Assembly (NCBI GenBank): GCA_024399955.1
Contig: JAKSNH010000003.1
Span: 119,620-183,619, forward strand
From: Paludibacteraceae bacterium
GTDB taxonomy: Bacteria; Bacteroidota; Bacteroidia; Bacteroidales; Paludibacteraceae
Direction: 5' to 3'
Length of the DNA: 64,000 nucleotides
Shown here: in pieces, positions 37,105 through 45,704 of the stretch
Layout: the number at the start of each line of letters is the position of its first letter
How positions within the stretch are numbered: the stretch's first letter is position 1
The notes under the pieces: generated by a model
What the model saw: only the letters and a program-made list of their open reading frames with translations
The model's database searches: none
Told to the model about the DNA's origin: nothing
Translations under genes and position numbers: made by a program

Positions 37105-37425
37105 TTAACAACGTCTTCTGCGCCTTTATTATTTACTCCACGCTTTCACCTCTTAAGTAGGGTAGTAGTCATAACATTGTCATAACATTCTCATAACATT
37201 GTCATAACATTGTCATAACATTGTCATAACATTTGGCACCCCTGATGCTACCATGCGTTCCCCGTTCTAAACAGTCCCCTCTCCGTTGTGCATTTCGCGC
37301 TCATTATTGAGCGCTGCTTCGCCGCATCCCCCTAAATCGTGTTCCATTTAAAGGTACATTTTCGCGGACCTAAAACATTAAAATAACTAAATTCGCAAAA
37401 AAATGATATTTTTTTAGTTAAAAAT
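37105..37425. other. Intergenic region with 11-bp repeats and a small hairpin
   Basis: No gene is seen. Besides the six 11-base repeats (37168-37233) there is a perfect hairpin GCGCTCA-TTAT-TGAGCGC at 37297-37314, of unknown role. Confidence 0.5.
37168..37233. repeat. Six tandem 11-bp repeats (GTCATAACATT)
   Basis: Six perfectly in-phase copies of GTCATAACATT, the third starting with C. The 11-base period is close to one DNA helical turn, so identical faces line up. Confidence 0.95.
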
Positions 37426-37456
37426 TTGGATATATGGAAATTTAATTGTACCTTTG
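37426..37456 (+). promoter_or_regulatory. Promoter of the 706-aa secreted protein
   Basis: TACCTTTG (37449-37456) with TTG (37426-37428) 20 bases upstream; leader of about 35 bases. Confidence 0.7.
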
Positions 37457-37497
37457 CACGGAAATTAGATTAATTAACCTTAAAACATTATAAAATT

Positions 37498-39618
37498 ATG
37501 CAAAAAATTAAGTTTTTTACACTCGCCATCCTCGCTATGCTGAGTGCCAATTTTGCGTGGGGAGCAGATCTTGTTGCTTACACACTAACTCCTGCTGAAG
37601 GAAGTAATGACTCCTATGCAGGAAATTGCGATGTGACGATTGATGGCATCACATGGAATATTACAGGAAACTCAAAAATGATACCTTGGCGTTTAGGAGG
37701 AAAAAGTATCACCAATACATACCGAGATATTTATAGCAAAACTGCTATCTCCGACAAAATAACTAAAGTAGAAGTCACAAATGGAACAAATAGTGGCTCT
37801 ATTTCTGTAGGGGAAATCAGATTAATAGTTTCTACTGCTCAGAACGGAGGAGGCACAGTCAAAAGTACGCTTACTACTTCGTATTCGGCAAGCAGTACGG
37901 CTACTTTTGCTTGTCCAACAGGAGTGGATTGGTCAAATTGTTATTATAAAATTTCATATAAAATAACAGTTTCTGGTGGTAGTAATAAGTATGTTCAATT
38001 TTCAGAAGCCAATTTTTACAAAGCAGATGAGCCTTCTTGTACCGCTCCGACGATTACAAATGATTTGTCTGAGACGGAGGTTGTATATACCAAAGGTGCT
38101 ACTGCAAACGATCTTAGCATAACTGCTACTGGTACAGATGTCACTTATCAATGGTATAGCAACTCCTCAAAAAGCACAACGGGTGCAACTACGCTGACCG
38201 GTCAAACCTCATCGTCTTATACTCCATCAACCACAACTACAGGTACTACGTATTATTACTGCGTTGCGTCAAGCAGCACCTGTACTACTACTTCAAAGTT
38301 TGCTACGATTACAGTTACTGCACCAAAATACACCGTAACTTTCAATGCAGGTTCAGGAACTTGCAGCACATCTTCATCAACTGAAAGTACCGCTGGCGCA
38401 GGTGTAAATCTGCCTGTTGCTTCGCCAAGTAGTGCTTGTGGTACAGACGGATGGACCTTTGCAGGATGGGCTACTGCTTCGCAAGCAGAAACAACAACTG
38501 CCCCAACTTTATATGCTGCAAATAGCAACTACAAACCCTCTTCCAATTGCACATTATATGCTGTTTATAGTAAAACCGAAAGTGGTGGAGGAGGAACTCC
38601 TTCATTGGTCAAGATGGCAAAGGGAGGCACATTGGCTGACGGAGATAAAATTGTCATTGTTGCCAATGGAACGACGGTTGCGATGTACCAGGAAACAACA
38701 AATAGCTCCTATGTCAATAAATGGACTTTTGATAATGATATTGAAACCGTTTTAGGAAATGATAAGAATTGGCTAACAGTAACTGCCACAACAGATGGCT
38801 TCACTTTAGGAGACGCTACGAATGGATATATCTACAATAGTTCCAATAATTTATATTGTGGCGCGACTACGGTGGATTGGGAACTGGAAGATTTAGATGA
38901 TGGTACATTCAAATTGACAACGGATGGTAGATATTTGTCTTATCGTTCGGATTTGAGTAACCAATATTGGCGCATGGGTGGTGCTTCTGGAGGTACTTCT
39001 GGTCAAACAGTTTTGGATATCTACAAAATCTCTGCAAGCAGTGGAACCACTACCTACAACTCCAATCCTTCTTGTGCAACTTGTTCCAACCTCATTAACA
39101 TCACCAAAGGCTCTCCTTCTCATGGTTCATTCACTTTGGCTGGGGCTGGTACAGACATTTGTGCAGACGAACCTGTTACTGTTAATTTGAGCAATATTAC
39201 AGCCGATACCCATTATCACGCAACAGCCGTTACTACTTCTGCTACTACCGGTGGAGGTACACCTTCGGCTATTACGGATGGCTCAGCTACTGTATCCGAC
39301 ATCACCGCTTCTACCACTATTAATGTGACTTTTGCTGAAGATACCAAAGTTGTCGTTACTTTGCTTAACAACAATAACCCTGTCAACGCCGGAGGCTTTG
39401 ATGCTCAAGGTAAAAAAGAATATTATACTGGTGAAACACTAGGCGCATTACCTACCTTAACTTCTACTGATGCCTGCGATGCAACTAGTGTAACCTTTAT
39501 GGGCTGGACAACGGAACAGATTACTACTAAACGTGCTGCCGCTCCGGATTTCGTTGATGCCGATACGCAAGTAAATGCTCCTATGACCTTGCGTGCCGTA
39601 TGGGCAAGAGCACAATAA
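37498..39618 (+). CDS. Large secreted protein with InlB-type (Listeria-Bacteroides) repeats
   Basis: 706 aa, Ser/Thr-rich and exported (signal peptide MQKIKFFTLAILAMLSANFAWG). Regions: an N-terminal beta domain (25-175), an Ig-like segment (DVTYQWYSNSSKSTTG...TYYYCVAS, about 205-260), a Listeria-Bacteroides repeat (YTVTFNAGSGTCS...GWTFAGWATA...LYAVYSK, about 277-360), a beta domain with KMAKGGTLADGDKIVIV, and a second GW-type repeat at the end (TFMGWTTEQ...LRAVWARAQ). It is probably a surface or adhesion protein. It stops right after the last repeat with no type IX-style C-terminal domain that I can see. Confidence 0.85.
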   Translation: MQKIKFFTLAILAMLSANFAWGADLVAYTLTPAEGSNDSYAGNCDVTIDGITWNITGNSKMIPWRLGGKSITNTYRDIYSKTAISDKITKVEVTNGTNSGSISVGEIRLIVSTAQNGGGTVKSTLTTSYSASSTATFACPTGVDWSNCYYKISYKITVSGGSNKYVQFSEANFYKADEPSCTAPTITNDLSETEVVYTKGATANDLSITATGTDVTYQWYSNSSKSTTGATTLTGQTSSSYTPSTTTTGTTYYYCVASSSTCTTTSKFATITVTAPKYTVTFNAGSGTCSTSSSTESTAGAGVNLPVASPSSACGTDGWTFAGWATASQAETTTAPTLYAANSNYKPSSNCTLYAVYSKTESGGGGTPSLVKMAKGGTLADGDKIVIVANGTTVAMYQETTNSSYVNKWTFDNDIETVLGNDKNWLTVTATTDGFTLGDATNGYIYNSSNNLYCGATTVDWELEDLDDGTFKLTTDGRYLSYRSDLSNQYWRMGGASGGTSGQTVLDIYKISASSGTTTYNSNPSCATCSNLINITKGSPSHGSFTLAGAGTDICADEPVTVNLSNITADTHYHATAVTTSATTGGGTPSAITDGSATVSDITASTTINVTFAEDTKVVVTLLNNNNPVNAGGFDAQGKKEYYTGETLGALPTLTSTDACDATSVTFMGWTTEQITTKRAAAPDFVDADTQVNAPMTLRAVWARAQ

Positions 39619-39670
39619 TAGCCTAATCCCAAATGCGTCATAGAGGACGCATATAATCATAAGTGTTTGG

Positions 39671-39706
39671 CGTTGCTCAGTCGTGAGACTCGGCAACGTT
39701 TTTTTT
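39671..39706 (+). terminator. Terminator after the secreted protein
   Basis: CGTTGC...GCAACG outer stem, AGTC/GACT inner stem, then eight T. Confidence 0.8.
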
Positions 39707-39791
39707 GTGCACAAAGCTGCTGCCCCAACGACGCAACCACATGCAGATAGCGAAAACTCCGCCTAAAACCTACCCCAAGTTGCATTTTTAT

Positions 39792-39822
39792 TTGCATATA
39801 TCAAAATTTTTCTATACCTTTG
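39792..39822 (+). promoter_or_regulatory. Promoter of the AAA/DUF4143 gene
   Basis: TACCTTTG (39815-39822) with TTG (39792-39794) 20 bases upstream. Confidence 0.7.
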
Positions 39823-39863
39823 CAGCGTAATTCCAAAAGTGTAAAAAAAATAAAGTTTTAGAA

Positions 39864-41063
39864 ATGAAGCATATTCAAAGGACATCATTATTACATTCTA
39901 TACAAGAAGTTAATAATACTCCGGATATAAAGATTATCTCCGGAATTAGGAGAAGTGGGAAAAGTCAGTTGCTATTGGACTACATACAATGGTTACAGAT
40001 TTCTGAAAATAATGTAAATGTCATATTCATAGATTTACGGCAGTTGGCATTTGAGTCGTTATGCGAATACCACGCGCTTCATGAATATGTAGAAGCTCAT
40101 TATCTGCCTAATATGCACAATGTGCTTTGTATTGATGAGGTACAGATGTGTTCTAAGTTTGAGTTGGCGATAAATAGTTTGCATTCGATGCAAAAGTACG
40201 ATATTTATCTTACAGGGTCAAATGCCTTTCTTTTATCTTCTGATTTAGCTACATTATTTACAGGTCGATATATTTTAATAGAAGTCTTGCCCTTTAGTTT
40301 TAAGGAATACATAGCTTATTTTGGAGAAAGTGTAGATTTACAGGCTCAATTTGACCAATATGTGATAGAGGGAGGATTTAGTGGAAGTTACGTATATACT
40401 TCTGCTACTAAAAGAACTCAATATGTCAAAGATGTTTACACTACTATTTTACAACGCGATTTGGTAGATAAATACCATTTGGCAGATAATCAAGTATTAT
40501 CTCATTTAGGTAATTATTTAATGGACAATGTAAGCAATATCAGTTCTCCGTACGGAATAAGTCAAGAATTAAATCGTATGGAAATATCAACCAATAACCA
40601 TACGATATCGGACTATATTGATTATTTGTGCAAAGCGTATGTTTTTTATCAAGTTAATCGTTATGACCTTCGGGGGAAGAAATATCTTCAATCCCTTAAT
40701 AAGTTCTATTTAGCCGACTCTTCCTTGCGGTATGCTATATTGGGTACAAGGAATATGGATTATGGCAGAATGTACGAAAACTTGGTATATTTAGAACTAC
40801 GGCGTAGGGGATATGATATTTACATTGGAAAATTATATCAAAAGGAGATTGATTTTGTAGCAATGAGGCGTAGTGAAAAGATTTATATTCAAGTTAGTGA
40901 TGATATATCTTCTCTTGAGACGAAAGAGCGCGAATTAGCACCCTTATTGAAAATAAAAGACGCATATCCTAAATGGCTAATCGCTCGTACTCGTCATCCT
41001 GAGTATGATTACCAAGGCATCTTGATTAAAGATTTAGCTACTTGGTTGCAAGAGGGGTTTTAA
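39864..41063 (+). CDS. AAA ATPase with DUF4143 C-terminal domain
   Basis: 399 aa, cytoplasmic. Walker A GIRRSGKSQ is at about residues 27-35, Walker B VLCIDEVQ near 90, and a sensor-like YLTGSNAFLLSSDLATLFTGRY near 115-135, the pattern of AAA_14/DUF4143 proteins. The C-terminal part (GRMYENLVYLELRRRGYDIYIG...EIDFVAMR) resembles a PD-(D/E)xK-like nuclease fold. The family is abundant and poorly understood in Bacteroidota. It is monocistronic, with an AT-rich coding style compared with its neighbours, suggesting acquisition. Confidence 0.88.
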   Translation: MKHIQRTSLLHSIQEVNNTPDIKIISGIRRSGKSQLLLDYIQWLQISENNVNVIFIDLRQLAFESLCEYHALHEYVEAHYLPNMHNVLCIDEVQMCSKFELAINSLHSMQKYDIYLTGSNAFLLSSDLATLFTGRYILIEVLPFSFKEYIAYFGESVDLQAQFDQYVIEGGFSGSYVYTSATKRTQYVKDVYTTILQRDLVDKYHLADNQVLSHLGNYLMDNVSNISSPYGISQELNRMEISTNNHTISDYIDYLCKAYVFYQVNRYDLRGKKYLQSLNKFYLADSSLRYAILGTRNMDYGRMYENLVYLELRRRGYDIYIGKLYQKEIDFVAMRRSEKIYIQVSDDISSLETKERELAPLLKIKDAYPKWLIARTRHPEYDYQGILIKDLATWLQEGF

Positions 41064-41154
41064 TAAAATTGACTTCTACAAAATGACTATAGTGGGTTGC
41101 CGCGAAAGTACGGACAGATACTGTCTTACAACTTTTTTCCGATATGTGCAAATA

Positions 41155-41187
41155 AAAATGGCAACTTCGGATAGAAATTGCCATTTT
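41155..41187. terminator. Bidirectional terminator between the AAA gene and mdh
   Basis: AAAATGGCAA / TTGCCATTTT stem with a 13-base loop, flanked by A- and T-rich sequence on both sides. Confidence 0.75.
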
Positions 41188-41208
41188 ATACGCTAAATAA
41201 TCGTAAGA

Positions 41209-42150
41209 TTAGAGTGCGTTAATCTCTTTGAGAATGCCGGTTGTTTTAGCTACAGCAGCATAGGAAGCAGCGAAGAGTTCTTTCTCAGCGTTGGTCATAC
41301 GCAGTTTAACGATTTTCTCGATACCACGTTTACCGATGATACAAGGAACACCCATGTAGATATCTTTGCATCCATATTCGCCATTGAGGTAAGCGGAGCA
41401 AGGAATCATCTTCTTTTGGTCGTTGATGATAGCGTCAACCACAGCAGCTGCACTGGCACCGGGAGCCATCCAAGCGCTGGTGCCGAGCAGTCCGGTCAGG
41501 GTAGCACCACCAACCATAGTAGCCTTAACAACTTCGTCCAGGTCAGCTTTGGTCATGAAGTTAGTAACAGGGATTCCCTTATAGGTAGCGAAGCGAGCCA
41601 TAGGAATCATGGTTGTATCACCGTGACCACCGATAACGAAACCTTCAACGTCGCGGGCGTTGCAGTTGAGTTTTTGGCTCAGATAGTATTTGAGACGGCT
41701 GCTATCCAAAGCGCCACCCATACCGATAACGCGGTTCTTCTTGAGGCCGGTAGCCTTCATCGTCAGATAAGCCATTGTATCCATAGGATTAGATACAACT
41801 ACAAGGATAGCCTTAGGCGAATACTTCAGGATTTGTTGAGCCACGCTCTTTACGATGCCGGCGTTTACGCCAATGAGTTCTTCGCGAGTCATACCGGGTT
41901 TACGAGGAATACCACTGGTAATAACGACAACATCTGAATTAGCTGTTTCCTCATACTTATTGGTAACACCCTTAACAACGGTATCAAAACCAATGAGTTG
42001 TGCGGTTTGCATGATATCCATGGCTTTACCTTCGGCAACGCCTTCTTTGATATCGATTAGAACGACTTCACTTGCGACCTTCTTAACGGCCAGCACATTT
42101 GCACATGTAGCGCCTACGTTACCTGCGCCTACAACAGTTACTTTTGACAT
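41209..42150 (-). CDS. mdh: Malate dehydrogenase (LDH-like type)
   Basis: Interconverts malate and oxaloacetate with NAD, in the reductive branch toward fumarate and succinate. 313 aa. The Rossmann motif VVGAGNVGATCA is at residues 5-16. ITSGIPRKPGMTREEL supplies substrate-binding arginines, and IGGHGDTTMIP the catalytic His. These arginines and the LDH-like layout separate it from lactate dehydrogenase. It lies 36 bases downstream of the Na/Pi transporter on the same strand. Confidence 0.96.
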   Translation of the reverse strand: MSKVTVVGAGNVGATCANVLAVKKVASEVVLIDIKEGVAEGKAMDIMQTAQLIGFDTVVKGVTNKYEETANSDVVVITSGIPRKPGMTREELIGVNAGIVKSVAQQILKYSPKAILVVVSNPMDTMAYLTMKATGLKKNRVIGMGGALDSSRLKYYLSQKLNCNARDVEGFVIGGHGDTTMIPMARFATYKGIPVTNFMTKADLDEVVKATMVGGATLTGLLGTSAWMAPGASAAAVVDAIINDQKKMIPCSAYLNGEYGCKDIYMGVPCIIGKRGIEKIVKLRMTNAEKELFAASYAAVAKTTGILKEINAL

Positions 42151-42186
42151 GATAATAAATTGTTTATTGTTGATTTATATTGATAA

Positions 42187-43890
42187 TTAATCTTGGCATT
42201 TACGTTCACTAACGGCCTCATTAACATTGATGATATAGTCACCCATTTTTTCGCATTCGTTAATGATATCCATATAGTTAACGCCCATGAGGTATGCGTA
42301 TTTATGTTCGGTAATATTGACGGTATTTTGAGCTTTTAATAGGTCACGATAGTTATTGATTTCGTGCTCCATGTTACAAGCCGCCATAAAGTCGTTATCC
42401 GAGATATAATTGACATCCTCGAGCACCGCAACCATATTATGCAGGGCTGTATCGAGCAGGTCGAACATGTGGGCGACATTGTCGTTCTGGTATTCGGTGA
42501 ATTGATATTTACCTTCGTGGCGGAACTTGATATAGCGAGCGATGTTGTAGTTGGCATCACCAACGGACTCTAATTCAGACACGATACGCAGCATTTTATG
42601 CACTTCGTGTTTAGATTGTTCGCTGAGTCGGCCATCAGCCACTTTATTGAGGTATCCGGCTATCTCCACCTCCATACGATCGGATATGCCTTCGTATTTC
42701 TCTACGCGAGAGAAAGTAGAAGCAAATTCGCTATCGTCCTTGGTATCGTACAGGGTACGTAGCATACCAATCATACGAGCCACGCGGTCTGCCATAACAT
42801 GAATTTCCTTCCAAGCTTGTAGGATAGAGAATTCGGAAGTGGACATAAGACCACCGGTGATGAACTTGAGTTGTCCTTCTTCCTCCTTAATCTTATTCGG
42901 AATAATTTGGCAAACGAGTTTCTCGAGTTGTGGAACAAAGCCTATTAGAATGCAGGTATTGCATACATTGAACGCGGTGTGGAAGGTAGCCAAGATGGCA
43001 TTTAGTTGGTCAGGGCTTATATCCTGTACTTGTCCGGGAGTGAACTCCACATGCCACAGGTTGCATATTGTACTTACAAACCAACGGAAGACGCAGAGCA
43101 CCCATATCACACCAAACACGTTAAATACCAAGTGCGCCATAGCGGCTCTTCGAGCCTGTGATGAAGCCGATAGAGCAACTACGTTAGAGGTGATGGTTGT
43201 TCCTATGTTCTCACCCATGACAAGGGCTATACCCATGTCAATAGGCAGGATATGGGACGAGCAAAGGGTCATCGTGATGGCCATGATGGCAGCCGAAGAC
43301 TGCACGGCAAAGGTGAGCATACCTCCCACTACCAAGTAGAGGAAGTAACTGCCATAACCGAAGGACGACGTAGATGCGAAGAAGTTCACCACAGCGTGTA
43401 TTTCATCCAAGTGCATTTCGTTAGCGTTAATCTTTAGGGTCGTCAATCCGAGTAGCATGAGAGCCAAGCCGATGATGAACTCACCCATATTGGCTTTGCG
43501 TTTGGTATAAATAAGGATGACCGCTAATACAATAGCGAAATAAACGATAAATCGCATATCAAGGGAGCCACCGCCGAGCACCATGATCCATGCGGTAAAG
43601 GTAGTACCGATGTTGGCACCCATGATAACGGAGATAGCTTGTCTAAGCGTCAATATTCCTGCACTAACAAAAGAAACAGTCATCACCGTTGTAGCGGTTG
43701 ATGACTGGATACTGGCAGTAATGAAAGCACCTGTTAATACGCCGGAGAAACGGTTAGTAGTCATAGTGCCCAGTACATTACTGAGTTTGCTACCAGCCAT
43801 TTTTTGCAGACCCTCACTCATCACTTTCATGCCATACATCAGCATGGCAACCGAACCAAGAAGGGTAAGAATTTGTAGAAGTAATTGCAT
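42187..43890 (-). CDS. Na/Pi cotransporter family protein with C-terminal PhoU-like domain
   Basis: 567 aa. The membrane half has two repeated motifs typical of SLC34-like carriers: ASIQSSTATTV with GANIGTTFTAW, and AVQSSAAIMA with GENIGTTITS. The C-terminal ~220 residues are helical, PhoU-like (MADRVARMIGMLRTLYDTKD; ESVGDANYNIARYI). It imports phosphate with sodium, and the PhoU-like part may regulate it. The promoter lies at 43911-43941; mdh follows. Confidence 0.92.
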   Translation of the reverse strand: MQLLLQILTLLGSVAMLMYGMKVMSEGLQKMAGSKLSNVLGTMTTNRFSGVLTGAFITASIQSSTATTVMTVSFVSAGILTLRQAISVIMGANIGTTFTAWIMVLGGGSLDMRFIVYFAIVLAVILIYTKRKANMGEFIIGLALMLLGLTTLKINANEMHLDEIHAVVNFFASTSSFGYGSYFLYLVVGGMLTFAVQSSAAIMAITMTLCSSHILPIDMGIALVMGENIGTTITSNVVALSASSQARRAAMAHLVFNVFGVIWVLCVFRWFVSTICNLWHVEFTPGQVQDISPDQLNAILATFHTAFNVCNTCILIGFVPQLEKLVCQIIPNKIKEEEGQLKFITGGLMSTSEFSILQAWKEIHVMADRVARMIGMLRTLYDTKDDSEFASTFSRVEKYEGISDRMEVEIAGYLNKVADGRLSEQSKHEVHKMLRIVSELESVGDANYNIARYIKFRHEGKYQFTEYQNDNVAHMFDLLDTALHNMVAVLEDVNYISDNDFMAACNMEHEINNYRDLLKAQNTVNITEHKYAYLMGVNYMDIINECEKMGDYIINVNEAVSERKCQD

Positions 43891-43910
43891 CTTAAATCTA
43901 AATTAGGGTA

Positions 43911-43941
43911 CAAAGTTACAACTTTTTTTTTGATTAAGCAA
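43911..43941 (-). promoter_or_regulatory. Promoter of the Na/Pi cotransporter (and mdh)
   Basis: TAACTTTG (43918-43911) with TTG (43941-43939) 20 bases upstream. It lies just beyond the end of the 54-aa gene, with which it does not overlap. Confidence 0.7.
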
Positions 43942-43971
43942 AAAAAGTTTACTTTTTTAGCAAAAAAGCAT

Positions 43972-44136
43972 TTAGTTTCTGACGGTTACATGGAAGCAAC
44001 TTTGTTTAGCTTCATATTTAACGTATATATGTCCGGCTCGTTGCTGATTAAGAAGGGTCTGTGCTAAGACGAGTTTGAGGTTATCGTCGGTGATGGAGTC
44101 GGTTGTTTGAGTTATTTTTTCAATTATATCTTTCAC
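43972..44136 (-). CDS. 54-aa small protein with GTG start
   Basis: A minus-strand frame opening at GTG 44136 (VKDIIEKITQTTDSITDDNLK...) reads as a well-formed small helical-plus-beta protein ending YEAKQSCFHVTVRN. No ATG is available: an in-frame stop lies three codons upstream of the GTG. It begins 14 bases after the stop of the 250-aa outer-membrane gene, in the same direction. Function unknown. Confidence 0.55.
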   Translation of the reverse strand: MKDIIEKITQTTDSITDDNLKLVLAQTLLNQQRAGHIYVKYEAKQSCFHVTVRN

Positions 44137-44150
44137 CGCAATTAGTTATT

Positions 44151-44903
44151 TCATATTCGGCAAGGGCAGAGTCGGTTCTTGCCATTACCTTGACGCCAAG
44201 ATAGTGTTAGACCGATGGTGAAGTAGCCATCAGGGCGTCCTGTTTGGCTACCGGAATACCATCCATCAAGGTTCATGTGATTGATATCCACAAGGCCATT
44301 ATGAATAGAGGCGTTTATTCCGAGGAACCAGGAGTTTTTGACAGCGAAGTTCCATCCTATTTCTCCGACGAACATAGGGAGGAAGCTGAACATCTGGCCT
44401 TTGCCACGATTGGCACGAGTAAAATCGTACTTAGCGGAGTTAAGGTTAGCACCCAAACCGGCATAGAGATAGAATCCGGCTTGGCGGAAGGGGTACCATT
44501 CGATACCGGCATCTAATTCGCCGAAATACGTCTCAAAGAATCCTTTGTGGTAATCGCCACTACGTGTGTTATCATTACCATGAATCCAACCTCCGGCGAG
44601 GGTGAAACGCCAGTTAGCTGTATTCCAAGCAGGCATCATATATGCGAAGTTAATTTGTCCGCCAGCGGGGAGGTTTTGTTTTTGGAAACCTTCCTTAAAC
44701 GCTATACCGAGCATATCTACGTCGCCAAAGTAGTAGAGGGCGGTAACGGTCAGACCCAATCCTGGAGCCACTCGTGAGTTGCGAGATTGGAGTTGGTATC
44801 GCCCATTACTGAATTTGGCACCTTCACGCGAATACGCCATCGGGACGGCTAATAGAAGAAGAGCCAGCGTCAGGAGAGGTATTTTAACTGAATGTTTCAT
44901 CAT
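44151..44903 (-). CDS. Outer-membrane beta-barrel protein
   Basis: 250 aa. Signal peptide MMKHSVKIPLLTLALLLLAVPMAYS, then alternating amphipathic strands rich in Gly, Tyr, Phe and Trp (LGLTVTALYYFGDVDM; FTLAGGWIHGND; AGFYLYAGLGANLNSA; GYFTIGLTLSWRQ). This is the profile of 8- to 10-strand outer-membrane barrels. Substrate or role unknown. It is second in a unit with the frameshifted small ORF upstream. Confidence 0.8.
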   Translation of the reverse strand: MMKHSVKIPLLTLALLLLAVPMAYSREGAKFSNGRYQLQSRNSRVAPGLGLTVTALYYFGDVDMLGIAFKEGFQKQNLPAGGQINFAYMMPAWNTANWRFTLAGGWIHGNDNTRSGDYHKGFFETYFGELDAGIEWYPFRQAGFYLYAGLGANLNSAKYDFTRANRGKGQMFSFLPMFVGEIGWNFAVKNSWFLGINASIHNGLVDINHMNLDGWYSGSQTGRPDGYFTIGLTLSWRQGNGKNRLCPCRI

Positions 44904-44910
44904 ACCTGTA

Positions 44911-45125
44911 TTAAGCTTTATCTTCTAATTCCTTATTATATTTACGCGAGCGTGCACGCACATACGCGAGGGCGGCACAAAGCAGTATCATCATTACCCA
45001 AGGAAGGTCGCCCACAGGGACGAGAAACTTAATGCGAGGAGCATTAAGAGGGTGATAGAATGGGTTAAAAACTTTAAAGATGCCTGACGAACAGACGAAA
45101 CATGGTGTAAAAAGGTGTTTTTCAT
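44911..45125 (-). pseudogene. Small exported or membrane protein gene, apparently frameshifted near its start
   Basis: A promoter (45177-45184) leads into ATGAAAAACACC at 45125. That frame gives a 43-aa peptide ending ALSFSSLWATFLG. The +1 frame stays open from the start region to 44911 and reads KHLFTPCFVCSSGIFKVFNP...VPVGDLPWVMMILLCAALAYVRARSRK: a PVGD motif, one hydrophobic helix and a basic tail. One extra A in the A5 run would join ATG to this frame. It may be a genuine frameshift, a sequencing error, or two coupled ORFs (TAATG at the junction of the first stop and a second ATG). Confidence 0.4.
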
Positions 45126-45176
45126 ACTATTAGGGAAAAGATTATTCAACGATTAATGTTCTCTCAAAAGAGCATG

Positions 45177-45207
45177 CAAAGGTACAAAAAAAAATTGACA
45201 TACACAA
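45177..45207 (-). promoter_or_regulatory. Promoter of the small ORF / outer-membrane barrel unit
   Basis: TACCTTTG (45184-45177) with TTG (45207-45205) 20 bases upstream. Confidence 0.7.
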
Positions 45208-45316
45208 ATTATTTTTAATAATTTAGGAGAATTGTGTTAAAAATTATATGATTGGAGAAATAGACGATTAATAGACTATTTGGCAACCATGCAAGGACTA
45301 TCCACAACCTAAGACA

Positions 45317-45345
45317 CAAAAAAAGGACCACCAAAAAGTAGTCCC
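45317..45345 (-). terminator. Terminator after the 59-aa lipoprotein
   Basis: The minus strand reads GGACTAC-TTTTT-GGTGGTCC-like stem (7 bp with G-U) followed by seven T. Confidence 0.65.
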
Positions 45346-45368
45346 GTGTGTTTGTTTGTGAAGTGAAA

Positions 45369-45548
45369 TTATTCAGCAACAGCCTCAACAACTTCTTCAA
45401 CAACTTCTTCTACGAGAGAGTCGTTAACAACTTCTTCAACAACAACTTCTTCAACTGGAGCAGCTTCCTCTGCAGGAGCCTCAGCAGCCTTGTTACCGCA
45501 GCTCATAGCGCAGAAAGCGATAGCTGCAATGAACATCATTTTTTTCAT
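45369..45548 (-). CDS. 59-aa acidic lipoprotein with VEEVV repeats
   Basis: The frame from ATG at 45548 encodes MKKMMFIAAIAFCAMSCGNK..., a signal peptide with a lipobox (AMSC, Cys17). After it comes a very acidic, low-complexity tail built of Glu/Ala/Pro and repeated VEEVV units, ending EAVAE. It should be a small lipid-anchored envelope protein. Similar short Glu/Val-rich lipoproteins occur in Bacteroidota, but no function is known to me. It is monocistronic with its own terminator. Confidence 0.75.
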   Translation of the reverse strand: MKKMMFIAAIAFCAMSCGNKAAEAPAEEAAPVEEVVVEEVVNDSLVEEVVEEVVEAVAE

Positions 45549-45653
45549 AACTTAAAACTAGTTTTTAAAGTGTTATTTATGTTCGTTTTCGGAGGGCAAA
45601 CAAGTATTTTTTTACCTTAAGCCGCGAAAAACTGCGCAAAATTACAACAAATT

Positions 45654-45684
45654 TTGCATATATCCAAAAAAAATTGTAATTTTG
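45654..45684 (+). promoter_or_regulatory. Promoter of the PASTA-rluD-porX unit
   Basis: TAATTTTG (45677-45684) with TTG (45654-45656) 20 bases upstream. The box lies inside the frame's longest form and so fixes the start at 45705. Confidence 0.75.
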
Positions 45685-45704
45685 CACAAAAATTTTGCAG
45701 TTTT

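Noticed and set aside
37168..37233. Possible CRISPR or iteron-type replication origin
   Set aside because: Repeats of 11 bases without spacers; no replication initiator gene or plasmid gene is adjacent.
43885..44067. 60-codon plus-strand frame
   Set aside because: It covers the Na/Pi promoter and the reverse of the 54-aa gene, which is the more convincing reading.
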